DNA of 64,000 bases from Hygrocybe punicea (Eukaryota > Basidiomycota > Agaricomycetes > Agaricales > Hygrophoraceae). A program made the position numbers and the translations under genes. Position 1 is the first letter of the stretch. The number at the start of each line of letters is the position of its first letter. The notes beneath the pieces were generated by a model. That model was not told where the DNA came from, made no database searches, and worked only from the letters and a program-made list of their open reading frames with translations. Positions 48,033 through 58,623 of the stretch are shown here, one piece after another. The stretch spans positions 1,550,001-1,614,000 of the forward strand of contig OY744472.1 of assembly GCA_963556145.1 (NCBI GenBank), given 5' to 3'.

Positions 48033-48077
48033 GCAGAACGTGGCTTGGGCAAGCGAGACCACGCGAGGATACACGAC
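48033..48077. repeat. Palindrome with CCTCGCGTGG / CCACGCGAGG arms
   Basis: Ten-base perfect arms are separated by about 25 bases. The arms resemble the outer arms of the family core palindromes, but the centre lacks TCAATTGA. Confidence 0.65.
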
Positions 48078-48376
48078 ATAAACGACACAGCCGATCCTCC
48101 CACGCCACCGACCCCCCTTCCTCCCCTTCCTTTTAGATGCGTCCACGAGAACGACAATGGCAACAACATCAAGTAGAAGGTAAGTACAATTCTCAAAACT
48201 TACTATCTATTACTATGCTAACTCATAATGTTATTTTTATGTAGAAGTTGCTCACTGCCACGCTGGGAATGCCCCGCAACAGGCCACATCATGTCAAAAT
48301 CCAACTCAAGGGCCGAAACGATGGATAGCAGGCAACGACGACGACAAAGACGACAAGCACAGAGACCGCCAGTCAG

Positions 48377-49081
48377 GTGACGACGATGGGACGGAGAGGG
48401 ATAGCGACGGGACAACAGGACAACGGAGACGACGACGACCATCAGAGGGATGACGACGACCGTCCGGGGGACGATGAAAACCATCCAGGGGACGACGAGG
48501 ACGAGGATGGGGATGGAGACGCGGATGGCGACGACAATGACGACCATGACGACAACGAGAACAACGGGAATGGGAATGACAGGGACGGGGACGGCGGAGA
48601 CGCAGATGAAGACGACGAAGACGAGGATGGCAGAGGGGAAGACAAAGACGACGAGGATGAGGACGGCGGTGACGCAGATGAAGACGACGAAGACGAGTAC
48701 GGCGGAGGGGAAGATGAAGACGAGGACGGCGGAGGGGAAGACGAAGACGAGGACGGCGGAGGGGAAGATGAAGACGACGAGGACGAGGACGGCGGAGACG
48801 CAGACGACAAGGGCGAGGACGACGGGAACGACAGAGGTATGTACATCCCACCCATCCTCCCACTCCTCCTCCCTCTCCCTCTCCCTCTCCCTCTCCCTCT
48901 CTCTTTCCCTCTCTCCCCCTCTCCCTCTCCCTCTCCCTGCTGCCCTTCCCTCCTCCCCTCCCTCCTTACACCTTGTCCCATTCCCACTCCCACTCCCACT
49001 CCCAGCTCCCACTGCCACTGCCACCTTCCTCCCACTCCACACCCACCTACCTTCCTCCCACCTGCCTCCTGCCCTTGGTAG
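48377..49081 (+). CDS. Low-complexity acidic (Asp/Glu/Gly) reading frame in the right arm
   Basis: An open frame of 234 codons whose first two thirds are nearly all Asp, Glu, Gly, Asn and Arg. Near 48840 a GTATGTAC donor-like site follows GNDRG, after which the frame becomes Pro/Leu-rich. An upstream ATG (48136) with a GTAAGT donor near 48180 could supply a first exon. No domain is recognisable. It may be a real spliced gene of the element or an accident of GAC/GAG repeats. Confidence 0.3.
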   Translation: MTTMGRRGIATGQQDNGDDDDHQRDDDDRPGDDENHPGDDEDEDGDGDADGDDNDDHDDNENNGNGNDRDGDGGDADEDDEDEDGRGEDKDDEDEDGGDADEDDEDEYGGGEDEDEDGGGEDEDEDGGGEDEDDEDEDGGDADDKGEDDGNDRGMYIPPILPLLLPLPLPLPLPLSFPLSPSPSPSPCCPSLLPSLLTPCPIPTPTPTPSSHCHCHLPPTPHPPTFLPPASCPW

Positions 49082-49540
49082 TGTAATTATGTATCTGGAT
49101 AGAATAGTCATTAAATTTAGATTTCCATTTTAAGGAGTAATGAGGTGATATAGATTCAAATTGGGAATTCAGTAAGATTAAATAAAAAGCACAATATTCC
49201 AAGTGGGGTGGGTTCTGAGGTTGGTAAAGATTGTGATTGGGCATAATGAGTGTCTGTACAAGCTGAGGCTAAGGATGAGATATTGGGCAGTTGCAAAAGA
49301 AGAATTTTGTATTGTTGCTATTGCCTGTGCATGTAGTAATTGAATTTCAAATTATATTACATGGGACATATATGTGATGTACAGACAGAGAGATTCTGAT
49401 TATTGAAATGGCAGTTTCTCAACAAACAATGGCTTCAGCTGGTGTGAGCACCATCAGTGTTGTCAACATTAAATATGTGCCGGCAGACAGGGATGTGGCT
49501 GAATCCTGTGGACCAACATGCACCCACAGTGCAGCAGTGG
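49082..49540. repeat. Unique segment of the right arm
   Basis: Inverted copy of 38451-38880. It has no gene. Confidence 0.75.
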
Positions 49541-51170
49541 CTGGCCCTCGGTCAACCCAATCTTGCAGCAAGAGCTGAAGCCAGGTCAACCTGCCCTGCA
49601 GCAATTGCTGGACCCAGGTCAACCCGGTGCTGCAGCAAGAGCTGCGACTCGGTCAAGCTGATCCTGCACCAATAGCTGGAGCCAGGTCATCCTATCCCAC
49701 AGCAAGAGCTGGACCTGGGTCAACCTGGAGCTGCAACAATAGCTGGACCCAGGTCAACCCGGTGCAGCGGCAAGAGCTGCGACCTGGTCAACCCGATCCT
49801 GCAGCAATCCCTGGAGCGAGGTCAACATACCCCACAGCAACAGCTGGAGCCAGGTCAACCTGCTGCTGCAGCAAGAGCTGCGACCTGGTCAATCTGATCC
49901 TGCAGCAATGGCTGGAGCCAGGTCAACCTGCTGCTGCAGCAAGAGCTGCGACCTGGTCAATCTGATCCTGCAGCAATGGCTTGAGCCAGGTCAACCTACC
50001 CCGCAGTAGGAGCTGGACCCAGGTCAACCCAGTGCTGCAGCAAAAGCTGCGACCTGGTCAACCTGATCCTGCAGCAATACCTGGAGCCAGGTCAACCTAC
50101 CCCACAGCAAGAGCTGGACCCGGGTCAACCCGGTGCTGCAGCAATAGCTGCACTCAGGTCAACCGGGCGCTGCAGCAAGAGCTGTGACCTGGTCAACCCC
50201 ATCCTGCAGCAATACCTGGAGCCAGGTCAACCTACCCCACAGCAAGAGCTGGACCCGGGTCAACCCGGTGCTGCAGCAATAGCTGCACGCAGGTCAACCG
50301 GGCGCTGCAGCAAGAGCTGCGACCTGGTCAACCCAATCCTGCAGCAATACCTGGAGCCAGGTCAACCTGGCACTGCAGCAAGAGCTGCAACCTGGTTAAC
50401 CCAATCCTGCAGCAATACCTGGAGCCAGGTCAACCTACCCCCCAGCAAGAGCTGGACATGGGTCAACCCGGTGCTGCAGCAATAGATGCACGCAGGTGAA
50501 CTGGGCCCTGCAGCAACAGCTGTGACCTGGTCAACCTGATCCTGCAGCAATACCTGGAGCCAGGTCAGCCTACCCCGCAGCAATAGCTGGAGCCAGGTCA
50601 ACCTGCTGCTGCAGCAAGAGCTGCGACCTGGTCAACCTGATCTTGCAGCAATAGCTGGACCCAGGTCAACCCAGTGCTACAGCAATATCTGACCTGGGTC
50701 AACCCCGTGCTGCAGAAATAGCTGCACACAGGTGAACTGGGCCCTGCAGCAAGAGCTGCGACCTGGTAAACCCGATCCTGCAGCAATACCTGGAGCCAGG
50801 TCAACCTACCCCACAGCAATAGCTGGACCCAGGTCAACCCAGTGCTCCAGCAATAGCTGGACCCTGGTCAACCTGGTGCTGCAGCAAGAGGTGTGACCCA
50901 GGTAACCCCATCCTGCAGCAATAGCTGGAGCCAGGTCAACCTACATTGCAAGAACTGCTGGCCCTGGGTCAACCCATGTATCCAGCAATAGCTGCTCCAG
51001 GTTAACCCACTACATGGCAGAGCTGATAGCAGGTTGACCTACCCTGCAGCCATTTACCAGGAAGAGCTGTACCTGGGTCAACCTACCCCAACACATTTCC
51101 ACAGCAAGAGCTGTCATTTGGGTCAACCTACCCCCGCACCAATAACTGTGCTATGTGTACCTACCAATCG
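49540..51170. repeat. Minisatellite array in right arm
   Basis: Inverted counterpart of 36800-38450, with the same roughly 40-bp units (CAGCAATAGCTGGA, GGTCAACC). Unit order corresponds locally but there are unit gains and losses between the arms. Confidence 0.9.
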
Positions 51171-51214
51171 CAGCTCTAACTGCGATTGGTTAACCAAAAC
51201 GACTGGGTCTACTG

Positions 51215-51895
51215 TCCAGGCTTCATGTGGAGTCATTCCATCTAGAGCCTTGGTGGGGGATCAGTTTTGAATGTATGCTGCATGTGCAATGGCTTCTGGC
51301 CAAAGGAATGCAGGCAGGTTTTTAGCAATCATAACATGTGATTAAATCTTTCCACCATTCCATGTTGCGAGGGTTAGTAAGGGGCCATTGTTTCAATGAC
51401 AATTCCCTTCTCCCCTGCCCATCTCTCGACTTCCTTGTTGACAAGTTCCTTTCTGTTATTGAACCGCAAATATTTAGGGTTTCAATTGAACTTCTTCTCG
51501 ATTGTGTTAATGTAAGCCTTGATGCGTTCTGTCGCCTGGCTTTTCTGTTTCATGAATAAAGTCATTATGGTGTGTACCGCATTGTCTGTGAATGAGATAT
51601 AGTATCTCGATCCTCTGATAGACTCTATGCATGCTGGGCCCCAGACGTCACTTAAAGTCTGCTCTCTGGTGACTTTCGATCGTCCATCGGCCTCTTTTGG
51701 AAATGGCTGGATGGCTTGCTTCACCTGAATGCAAGCCTCACAGGTTCGGGAAGGGACACTTCCTTCGTTGAGTTCTAGAACTGTGACTAACCCCTTTCTC
51801 TGCAGGGTCTTGAGTCCACTCATTCCGATGTGTCCGTTGTAGATGTGGGTACGAGGTGACTTCAGAACAATATAAAGAAAGATGATTCTAACCAA
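51215..51895 (-). pseudogene. Copia integrase, 5' fragment of the split element
   Basis: Minus-strand reading from 51895: HIYNGHIG with L..KGLV and CEACIQVKQ (the HHCC zinc-binding domain), then PFPKEADGRSK, a first catalytic Asp in LSDVWGP, FTDNAVHTIM, YLRFNNRKEL (where a DN is expected) and VERFN with the catalytic Glu. It is interrupted by a stop codon after EKKFN (51480) and others, and joins the reading at 36754. Gag, protease and the 5' LTR are missing to the right of 51895. Confidence 0.88.
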
Positions 51896-53340
51896 GGGGT
51901 GTCAGCGTAGAAGTGACTGTGGATAAGTCAGTGTTGGGGATAGTAGTAAAAGGAAGGGAATGTAAGTAAAAGTAAAGCCGCCGCGTAAAACTGGACTAAT
52001 AATAACAAATCTGGTGATGAACGTACTGAAAACGGATACATAATGACGAACCCGACAATGCCAACAATGTCGGGTATGGCAGGTCGGGTCGGGTCGGGTT
52101 GGAAACAATGAATGAGTAAGGGAACAACGATAAAGACGATGAAATGAACTATAATAATCTAAGGGTCTACAAGGATGAGCATTTGAAGTGATTAAAATGA
52201 TTCTGACTATGAGGGAAATGGGGACTAATGGTATCTCTTTTTTTTTTGTATGGTCATTGGAGACCATTTTTATGATACATGTGTGTGTAGCTACTTTCAG
52301 ACATGTCTACTTCGGCCGATAGAAACTACAAAGAAAAGATGGAATGGGGATGTGGAAAGGGGGGTTGCAATGCGATGAAGACAGGAAAATGGAGGGGAAA
52401 ATGAATATGCAAGGAAAAGATCTAAAAAGTCCTACATATCTCCGAAAGGACGAGGGGATGCATAAATAAGGTAAGTCCGAAGTCGGGGATCAAGTCCAAT
52501 GAGATCTGTCTCCTATAATTGGAACTCTGGTGCTTCTGAGGCTGCCGGATTTGGTCCAAAAGCAGCTGTCATGAAGCAGCATGTGTTGGGTCACATCGGT
52601 CACATCGGGTCATGTCATGTCAGGTTACGTCGGGTGACATCGGGTTCGAATGTGAGTTGAATGGAGGCATCGGGTTCGTCCGGATTTGTGATATATTGAG
52701 GATACAGACTCAGAGGGACATTGAGTCTCCACATCTCCAGGGTACTTTAAATAAAGACCATCCCTGGTCGATACTACGTAGACTCGGGATTTGGATGCAT
52801 GAGATGAAGCCGATGCGGTGGTCGTGGAAGTGGGTTCGACAGGATGAGGCGGGTCGTGGATGACACGAACAGGGACAGCGGATGGTGACTAGCGGAGCTC
52901 GATGGACAGTCGGAGGCCAAGAGCGGAGAATGGGGAACAAAACGGGTGAAGCCGGTGTCGAGCGAAAGGGAAACAAAGTACATAGAACCGGGGGAAAAGG
53001 GAACTGAGCGGAAATGAAAGAAGAGATGGAACGCTACAAAAACGGGACAAATGGAGAGCGGAAACGCAAAATAGATGAGAAAATAAATAAATGTCGGGTA
53101 TCGGACAGAGGGGACGCGATAGAAATGAAGTCAGGATAAAACTAAACGTGACATAGGATTGGGGGCAGGTGATGGAGACAAGTAAGGCATGAGTGGAAAC
53201 GAAATGAAATGCAAGCAGATGACAAAGACGATGTAGGCGGGACGGGTTAGGGTTGGCGGCTTCGGTGGCTGTGTCAACGGGTGGCGGAAATGGTGGCATA
53301 GGCTGTGGAAAGGCTTGGTGACGTGGGCATAGAGATATGA
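51896..53340. other. Gene-free block, purine-rich on the top strand
   Basis: No recognised protein or RNA gene. The top strand is strongly G/A-rich, with repeated words such as GGGTCGGGTCGGG and CATCGGGTTCG. The minus strand has open frames rich in Leu, Ser, Phe and Pro that look like composition effects. Confidence 0.5.
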
Positions 53341-55690
53341 TGACGACGGTAGACATGATATTCCCATGCCAACTCAGCATCATACGCCCGCCTATTCGAC
53401 ATCCCCGGCCTCTCCCACCATCGTTGGACTACCTGCCGCCTCGTACAGCCTCCCAGGGTCCCAAATCATCGTTCACAAGCAAGTACAAACCGTCTTCACC
53501 GTTATTGATGCTCCACACCATGCCACGTCACCCTGCCCCATGCACCCACCTATACGACCTCCCTGGCTGCTCACGTCGTTGTTGAACCACCCGCCGCCTC
53601 GTACCAGTTTCCAGCATGCCACATCATCCCTCGCGAGCCTGTACTACCCGTCCCCTGTCGTGTTCAGGCATCATACCATGCCGCCTCGCACCCGTGTTTC
53701 CCCATCCAGGACCAACGACCAATGACCACCGCATACAACCACCCCCACACCTGCGTTCACGCCCCCGCACTTCTGTGGGACCCCTTTCCCATCCCAAATG
53801 ACTCCACTCTCGCCCCTTGTCATCCCATGCAAGTGGCCACGTCACCCCCGTCGACCTCAATTCTCGACTCCCAACCGTCCCCATCCTCATCCACTCTCCT
53901 TTGACCACCTATGCCCTCGACCAACCCCACGACGCCCCTCAAGTCCATTCGCAAGCCCAAACGAAGCCCCTGTTGAGTTGTGCCCATGAAACCGTGACCT
54001 CCGGCTGCCCAAACCTGTTCCACGACCCGACGCACCAACCCCACGCATCTATCTGCCACGAAAGCTTCATGAAAACGCCACCCGTATCACGTCGTCTCAT
54101 CTGCCCACATCATCTGCCTCCCTCTTCAACATTGCCCCACATCGACCCCCAACCTCGATCACCCGTTTCTCGCTGCCCGACCTCTCGCAACCTCGACGGA
54201 CCCCATGCAACCATGATCTACGTCATGCAACCCCATGTTCCACCCCCAATCCACCCACGTCATCTGCCTCCATCGCCCAATGTTGCCCTATCCCGTACCT
54301 GCTTCCCTCGACCACCCGTTTCCCATCAGCCCGACCTCTCGTCACCTCGAATGACCCCACGCAACCACGATCCACATCACGCCACACCACATTCCATCAT
54401 ATCCGCCCACGTCATCCGCCTCTGTCTCCCAACGTCGCCCTATGCCATACCGCCACACCCGACCACCTGTTTACCGCTCCCTCGACCTCTCGCCACCGTG
54501 AATGGCCCTATGTAGCCACGGTCGACCCCACGCAGCCCCATGTTTGCCTCCGTAGCCCCGAATTCGAGTCCTTCCGCTAGTCAAGACACTTCCATTGTTG
54601 GATCAACCACCCGGAACGCCCTAAAAACGTGTCGATGGCACCCGAAACACGTCTGAACGCCCTCCAGTGTCCATGCTGCACCCATCTGCGATCTAACAAA
54701 GCCCAATATCGTCACTATATGAACCCGCCACAGACCCGACACCCATTCTTAGTCCTGTTACACCCGACTACCTGTTCTCGACATATCCACCACCACATTT
54801 CAACAAAGCCAACAGCCGACTATGAACCCGGACACATTCCTGACACCCAACTACGATCCTGCAGCATCCGGTTTCGGTTCCGGCTCCATTCGAGCAGCGG
54901 CGCTCGATTTGAGCATCTGGTTCCGGTTCCGCTTTCACAACCTGTACCCGCCACCTTTGCACCCCCATATCCGCGGAACCTGACCCTACAAAAACCCCAT
55001 CACTGTCCATTGGCAAAAGAATTATATACATAGATAGATTAAATAAATAAAAAGAAAGAAAAACATCAGAGATAAAAGAAAAATAAAAAGAAATACACCC
55101 ATTCCCGACACACCCGGCACCCGCATAATCCACCCAACGTACCCGACACACCCGCTTACGAATCCATCGCACCCAACAAACCTGCTTATGAACCCTACAC
55201 ATCTGCTTACGAACCCGCCATACCCGCTCCCATCCTGATACACCACTACACTCATTCCCCATGCACCCGACTCATCTGCTCCCCCACCGACATCGATCTC
55301 CACTTTCCGTGACCCACCCGATCCGCCACCGTTTCACCCCAGACACAACATTCACTGTCTCGGTTTCGAATCCCACCTGACCTTTATTTCTCAGCTCCAT
55401 GGGGGGGAATGCTTCCCCACAGGTCCAAGCCAGTGCTGAACCACCTAGTATGAGGCTGATTTCACATCTGTTGATTATTGCCCCCATATTAGTATTGACA
55501 TATCGAACCTCTGCCACTGTCTATCGAACCTCCGTCATCGTCCATCGAACCTCCATTGTCATATCGTATCAAACCTCCACCGTCGTAGGTCTGAGAAAAT
55601 ACTGAGGTAGTAAGGATTGTTAGTCTCTGTTCCAGTTGCTTATGCCAATGATCTGACCGTGGTCAAGTCCATAAACTCTGAGTCATAAAT
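53341..55690. other. Gene-free block, C-rich on the top strand, with degenerate tandem repeats
   Basis: Composition flips to C-rich at about 53340. Pro/His/Ser-rich open frames follow from this. Within 55090-55230 short units ACCCGAC and GCTTACGAAC repeat. No recognised gene. Confidence 0.5.
54075..54535. repeat. Degenerate tandem repeat of about 155-160 bp, three units
   Basis: CGACCTCTCG.CACC recurs near 54178, 54333 and 54492, with CACGTCATC.GCCTC in each unit. Confidence 0.6.
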
Positions 55691-56136
55691 AGTATGATAA
55701 TAGCCGCCCACATTGAGGTCAGTGGAGGGAGAGGTGGTTTGGAGCATTTCAAGATGTCTTTCAAAGAGGCTGTCCAGCCTGAGGCTCAATTTGAGATATA
55801 TACAAGGGAGCTCTTAGCTCTGCCTACTATCCGTGATGATTACTTCTTGTGGTTGCTCTGGATCCAGCCATGGCCCTAAAGACTCTTTGATAAATATGGC
55901 AGTGCTTTGCTGTCCACAACCTTTACGAGTAGGAGTCGTACCTATAGAAAATTAAGAAATTTTACTTACTAATGGCAGAAGTTGATGAAGAAGTGCTAGT
56001 GGCACACATGACTACTGACTGGCATCAGTTACACATCTGCGAAACCACATCGTAAATTCAGGAGATATGGAAGAAGAGCAGGCAAGTTGTAACGTTGCTG
56101 TTTGTACCATTAGGCTCACATCGACTTAGCATTTAA
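55691..56136. other. Unrecognised stretch upstream of the Myb relic
   Basis: A 61-codon open frame (55694-55879) with HFKMSFKEAVQPEAQF is not recognised. Nothing else is seen. Confidence 0.3.
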
Positions 56137-56904
56137 CATGGAACAACTACGACTCGGATCAAGAGGCAAGTCTAGTGCTGCCAAAGTTCGGTTCAGAACC
56201 GATCCGAACCTGGTTCGAACTCAGAACCGAACCGGAAGTTCCGTTCAGTCCAGCACCTTGGGCTGAACTGAACCCCGGGTCTGGTTCGGGGTTCACGCAA
56301 CCCCCGGATTGTCTAAACGGTTCATGAGCGGTTCAGAACCACCAAACCGATGTCTGCAGGTAAGTATTTTGCACTCCAAACGAAAGTTTTACTCACATGC
56401 TGATCCGGCAAATTTCCATTTTAGTCACTAAACTTTATTTTCAGCCACCAACAACCACCAGCCTCGAATGCAAGCGTTCGAGGCAAATAGGTACGTTGTA
56501 CTTTCATTATCATTTATAACTCATTCACTATTACCTTTGTAGGCTCTACTACCAACCACCACCAAGTCGGCAGCCACCAGATGGACGACGACCACCACCA
56601 CCACGCAAGGCAGCACCAGCACCAGCACCAGCACCACCATCAACAAACTGCCCCCAAACGAGAGAAAGAGAGCAGCAGGGTTGGTGCACCCAACGGTCCC
56701 AACCCCGCTGCCAATCGTAAGTGTTTATTTATTAATCAGTAACAACTAATACTACCATCCCCACCAGCCCAACGACACCCACACCCACACCCACGCTAAC
56801 ACCAACACCAATGCCCACACCCACGCCAACGCCAATGCCCACACTCATGCCAACGCCAACGCCAATGCCAACGCCAATGCCAACGCCAACTTCCACGGCA
56901 ATGG

Positions 56905-57085
56905 CAATGGCAATGGCAACGGCAACGGAAACAGAAACAGAAATGGAAATGGAAACGGAAATGGAAACGGAAACGGAAACAGAAACAGAAACAGAAACAG
57001 AAACAGAAACAGAAACAGAAACAGAAACAGAAACAGAAACGGCAATGGAAACGGCAATGGAAACGGAAACGGCAATGCAACGACA
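56905..57085 (+). repeat. AAACAG/AAACGG hexanucleotide array
   Basis: About 25-30 imperfect hexamers of the form AA(A/T)(C/G)(A/G)G. It is preceded by CCAACGCCAATG-type units (56800-56900). It is the low-complexity module of F5. Confidence 0.9.
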
Positions 57086-57249
57086 ACAACTCGGATAATG
57101 GATCACGACAGAAGTGAGGGGAGCAGTGGGAGCCACCCCCGCTGCACTAGGTATGCTCCAAATTAATTTGATTTATGTTCTAGTTCTAACTACTCAGAAA
57201 ACAATGACCAGCGAAGTCGCAGGATCACCGCCAGGGTCCAGGTCCCCAC

Positions 57250-58549
57250 TAGTGCTACCGAAGTTCAGTTCAGTCCAGTTCAGACCCATTTTGGCTGAAC
57301 TCTGAACTGAACTCCGGGTTCAGTTCAGGATTTTACGTGAACTGAACCTGAACCGCTGTGAACCATTCGGATTTTTTTTTCAGAGCCTGAACCGAGTTCA
57401 TGAACGGTTCGGACACTTAATTTTCGTATTATCAGGCATTTTACCAAAAGAAATTACAATATATTACTGTAGCTATCTAATCTAGCAGGTTTTTTTCCCG
57501 CAACCCGTACCTGTACCCGTTGCCACAGGTACAGGATTGCGGGGGTTAATCCACGGGTCCTCAGATGTGACTGGGTGGTGTTGGGCACACCACCATCCTC
57601 CCGGTTACCTCGCAGTTGCAGCGTGAATGTCAATTGACGGGGCGGTGCGCATCCGCGAGGTACGTTGGTGGTGGGATGCGCAGTGGCCTTCGTCATGCTT
57701 GCGGTCATGGTCGTGGTCATGGTCGTGGTCGTGTTCATGGTCACGGTCATGCTAGTGGTCATGGTCGTGGTCGTGGTCGCTGTGGTCATTGTGGTGGTCA
57801 TTGTTGATATTGTCGTTGTTGTTGTTGTCGTATTTGGAGGGCCGTGGGTTGTCATTGTCGTAGTGGTGGTGGTGGCCGCCATTGTCACCCTTGTCCTCGC
57901 CGCCTGTCATCCTCGTTGGGTGTGTGGTGTTTGTGTTGTTGGTACTGCTCTCGTCGTCGTTTGTTTAATTAGTAGCTAACAAAAAAAACAAAAGAAAAAC
58001 ATACCTACTGCAACCGGGGGTGGGTGCACCACCCTCCTGCTGCCCTTCTCCCCATATCCCATGTCCCATCGTTGTCCGTCGTCATTGTTGCCGTTGTCCG
58101 TCATTTTTGTTGCCGTTGTCCATTGCCGTTGTTGTTGTTGTTGTCGCCGTTGCTGTTGGTGGTTGAGAGCAAACTGTGTCATGGACTTGAAACAAATGAT
58201 AATAAAAGTAAAAGACTTACCGAATGCTTGCGTTCGAGGGTCACTCTTGTGGTGATTTGTCGGGGTGTTGTCGTGGCTGAGACTAAACTTTGGTGACTAA
58301 AAACGGAAATTTGCCAAAATCGGCATGTGAGTACAACTTTTGTGTGAGCAAAATATACATGCCTGCGGACATCGGTTCAGCAGTTCTGAACCGCTCATGA
58401 ACCGTTTAGACAACCTGGGGGTTGCCTGAACCCCAAACTGGACCCGGGGTTCAGTTCAGCCCAAGGTGCTGGACTGAACCGAACTTCCGGTTTGGTTCGG
58501 AGTTCGAACCGGGTTCGGATCGGTTCTGAACCGAACTTTGGCAGCACTA
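57250..58549 (-). mobile_element. Palindrome-core family, copy F6, nested in F5 in opposite orientation
   Basis: The left end TAGTGCTACCGAAGTTCAGT is type B, like the right end of F5. The right end, inverted, is TAGTGCTGCCAAAGTTCGGT, type A, like the left end of F5. Target duplication is GTCCCCAC (57242-57249) against GCCCCCAC (58550-58557), one difference. The interior on the minus strand holds a block with GGTGCACCACC (58023), a GTATGT donor (58000), Asn/Asp/His/Thr-rich repeats (57960-57660) and the palindrome (57607-57661). Confidence 0.87.
57607..57661. repeat. Core palindrome of element F6
   Basis: ACCTCGCAG and CGCGAGGT surround the centre TGTCAATTGAC. Confidence 0.75.
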
Positions 58550-58568
58550 GCCCCCACCCCCAGCGAAC

Positions 58569-58623
58569 ACCTCGTGAACACGCAGCCCGGCGTCAATTGA
58601 CGTCGGGGCTATGTTCACAAGGT
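58569..58623. repeat. Core palindrome of element F5
   Basis: ACCTCGTGAAC and GTTCACAAGGT surround the perfect centre GCGTCAATTGACGTC, with few mismatches between. Confidence 0.8.

Larger units (their letters stand above)
36755..51214. mobile_element. 14.46-kb foldback-like element with long minisatellite arms
   Basis: The left end is CAGTAGACTTAGTCGTTTTG and the right end is its inverse with two mismatches in that stretch. A 7-bp target duplication TCCAGGC (36748-36754 and 51215-51221) lies inside the copia integrase reading HEAWTGKKPD, and joining the flanks restores that frame. The inverted arms are about 2.84 kb each (36755-39600 and 48370-51214). Outer parts are minisatellite and inner parts hold a unique segment plus an acidic reading frame. 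Between the arms lie a Helitron gene, a 160-bp tandem array and unrecognised DNA. No transposase of its own was found. A 7-bp duplication with long repeat-rich arms recalls foldback/Galileo (P superfamily) elements, but this class assignment is only by structure. Confidence 0.85.

Noticed and set aside
53341..55030. Pro/His-rich long open frames on the plus strand
   Set aside because: They follow from C-rich composition; there are no domains, several frames are open at once and no intron-exon logic is visible.
57838..57960. Membrane-like Val/Ile-rich plus-strand frame (57665-57979)
   Set aside because: It is the complement of the Asn/Asp/His/Thr-coding repeats of F6, so its hydrophobic look is a by-product of the GTC/GTT triplets.
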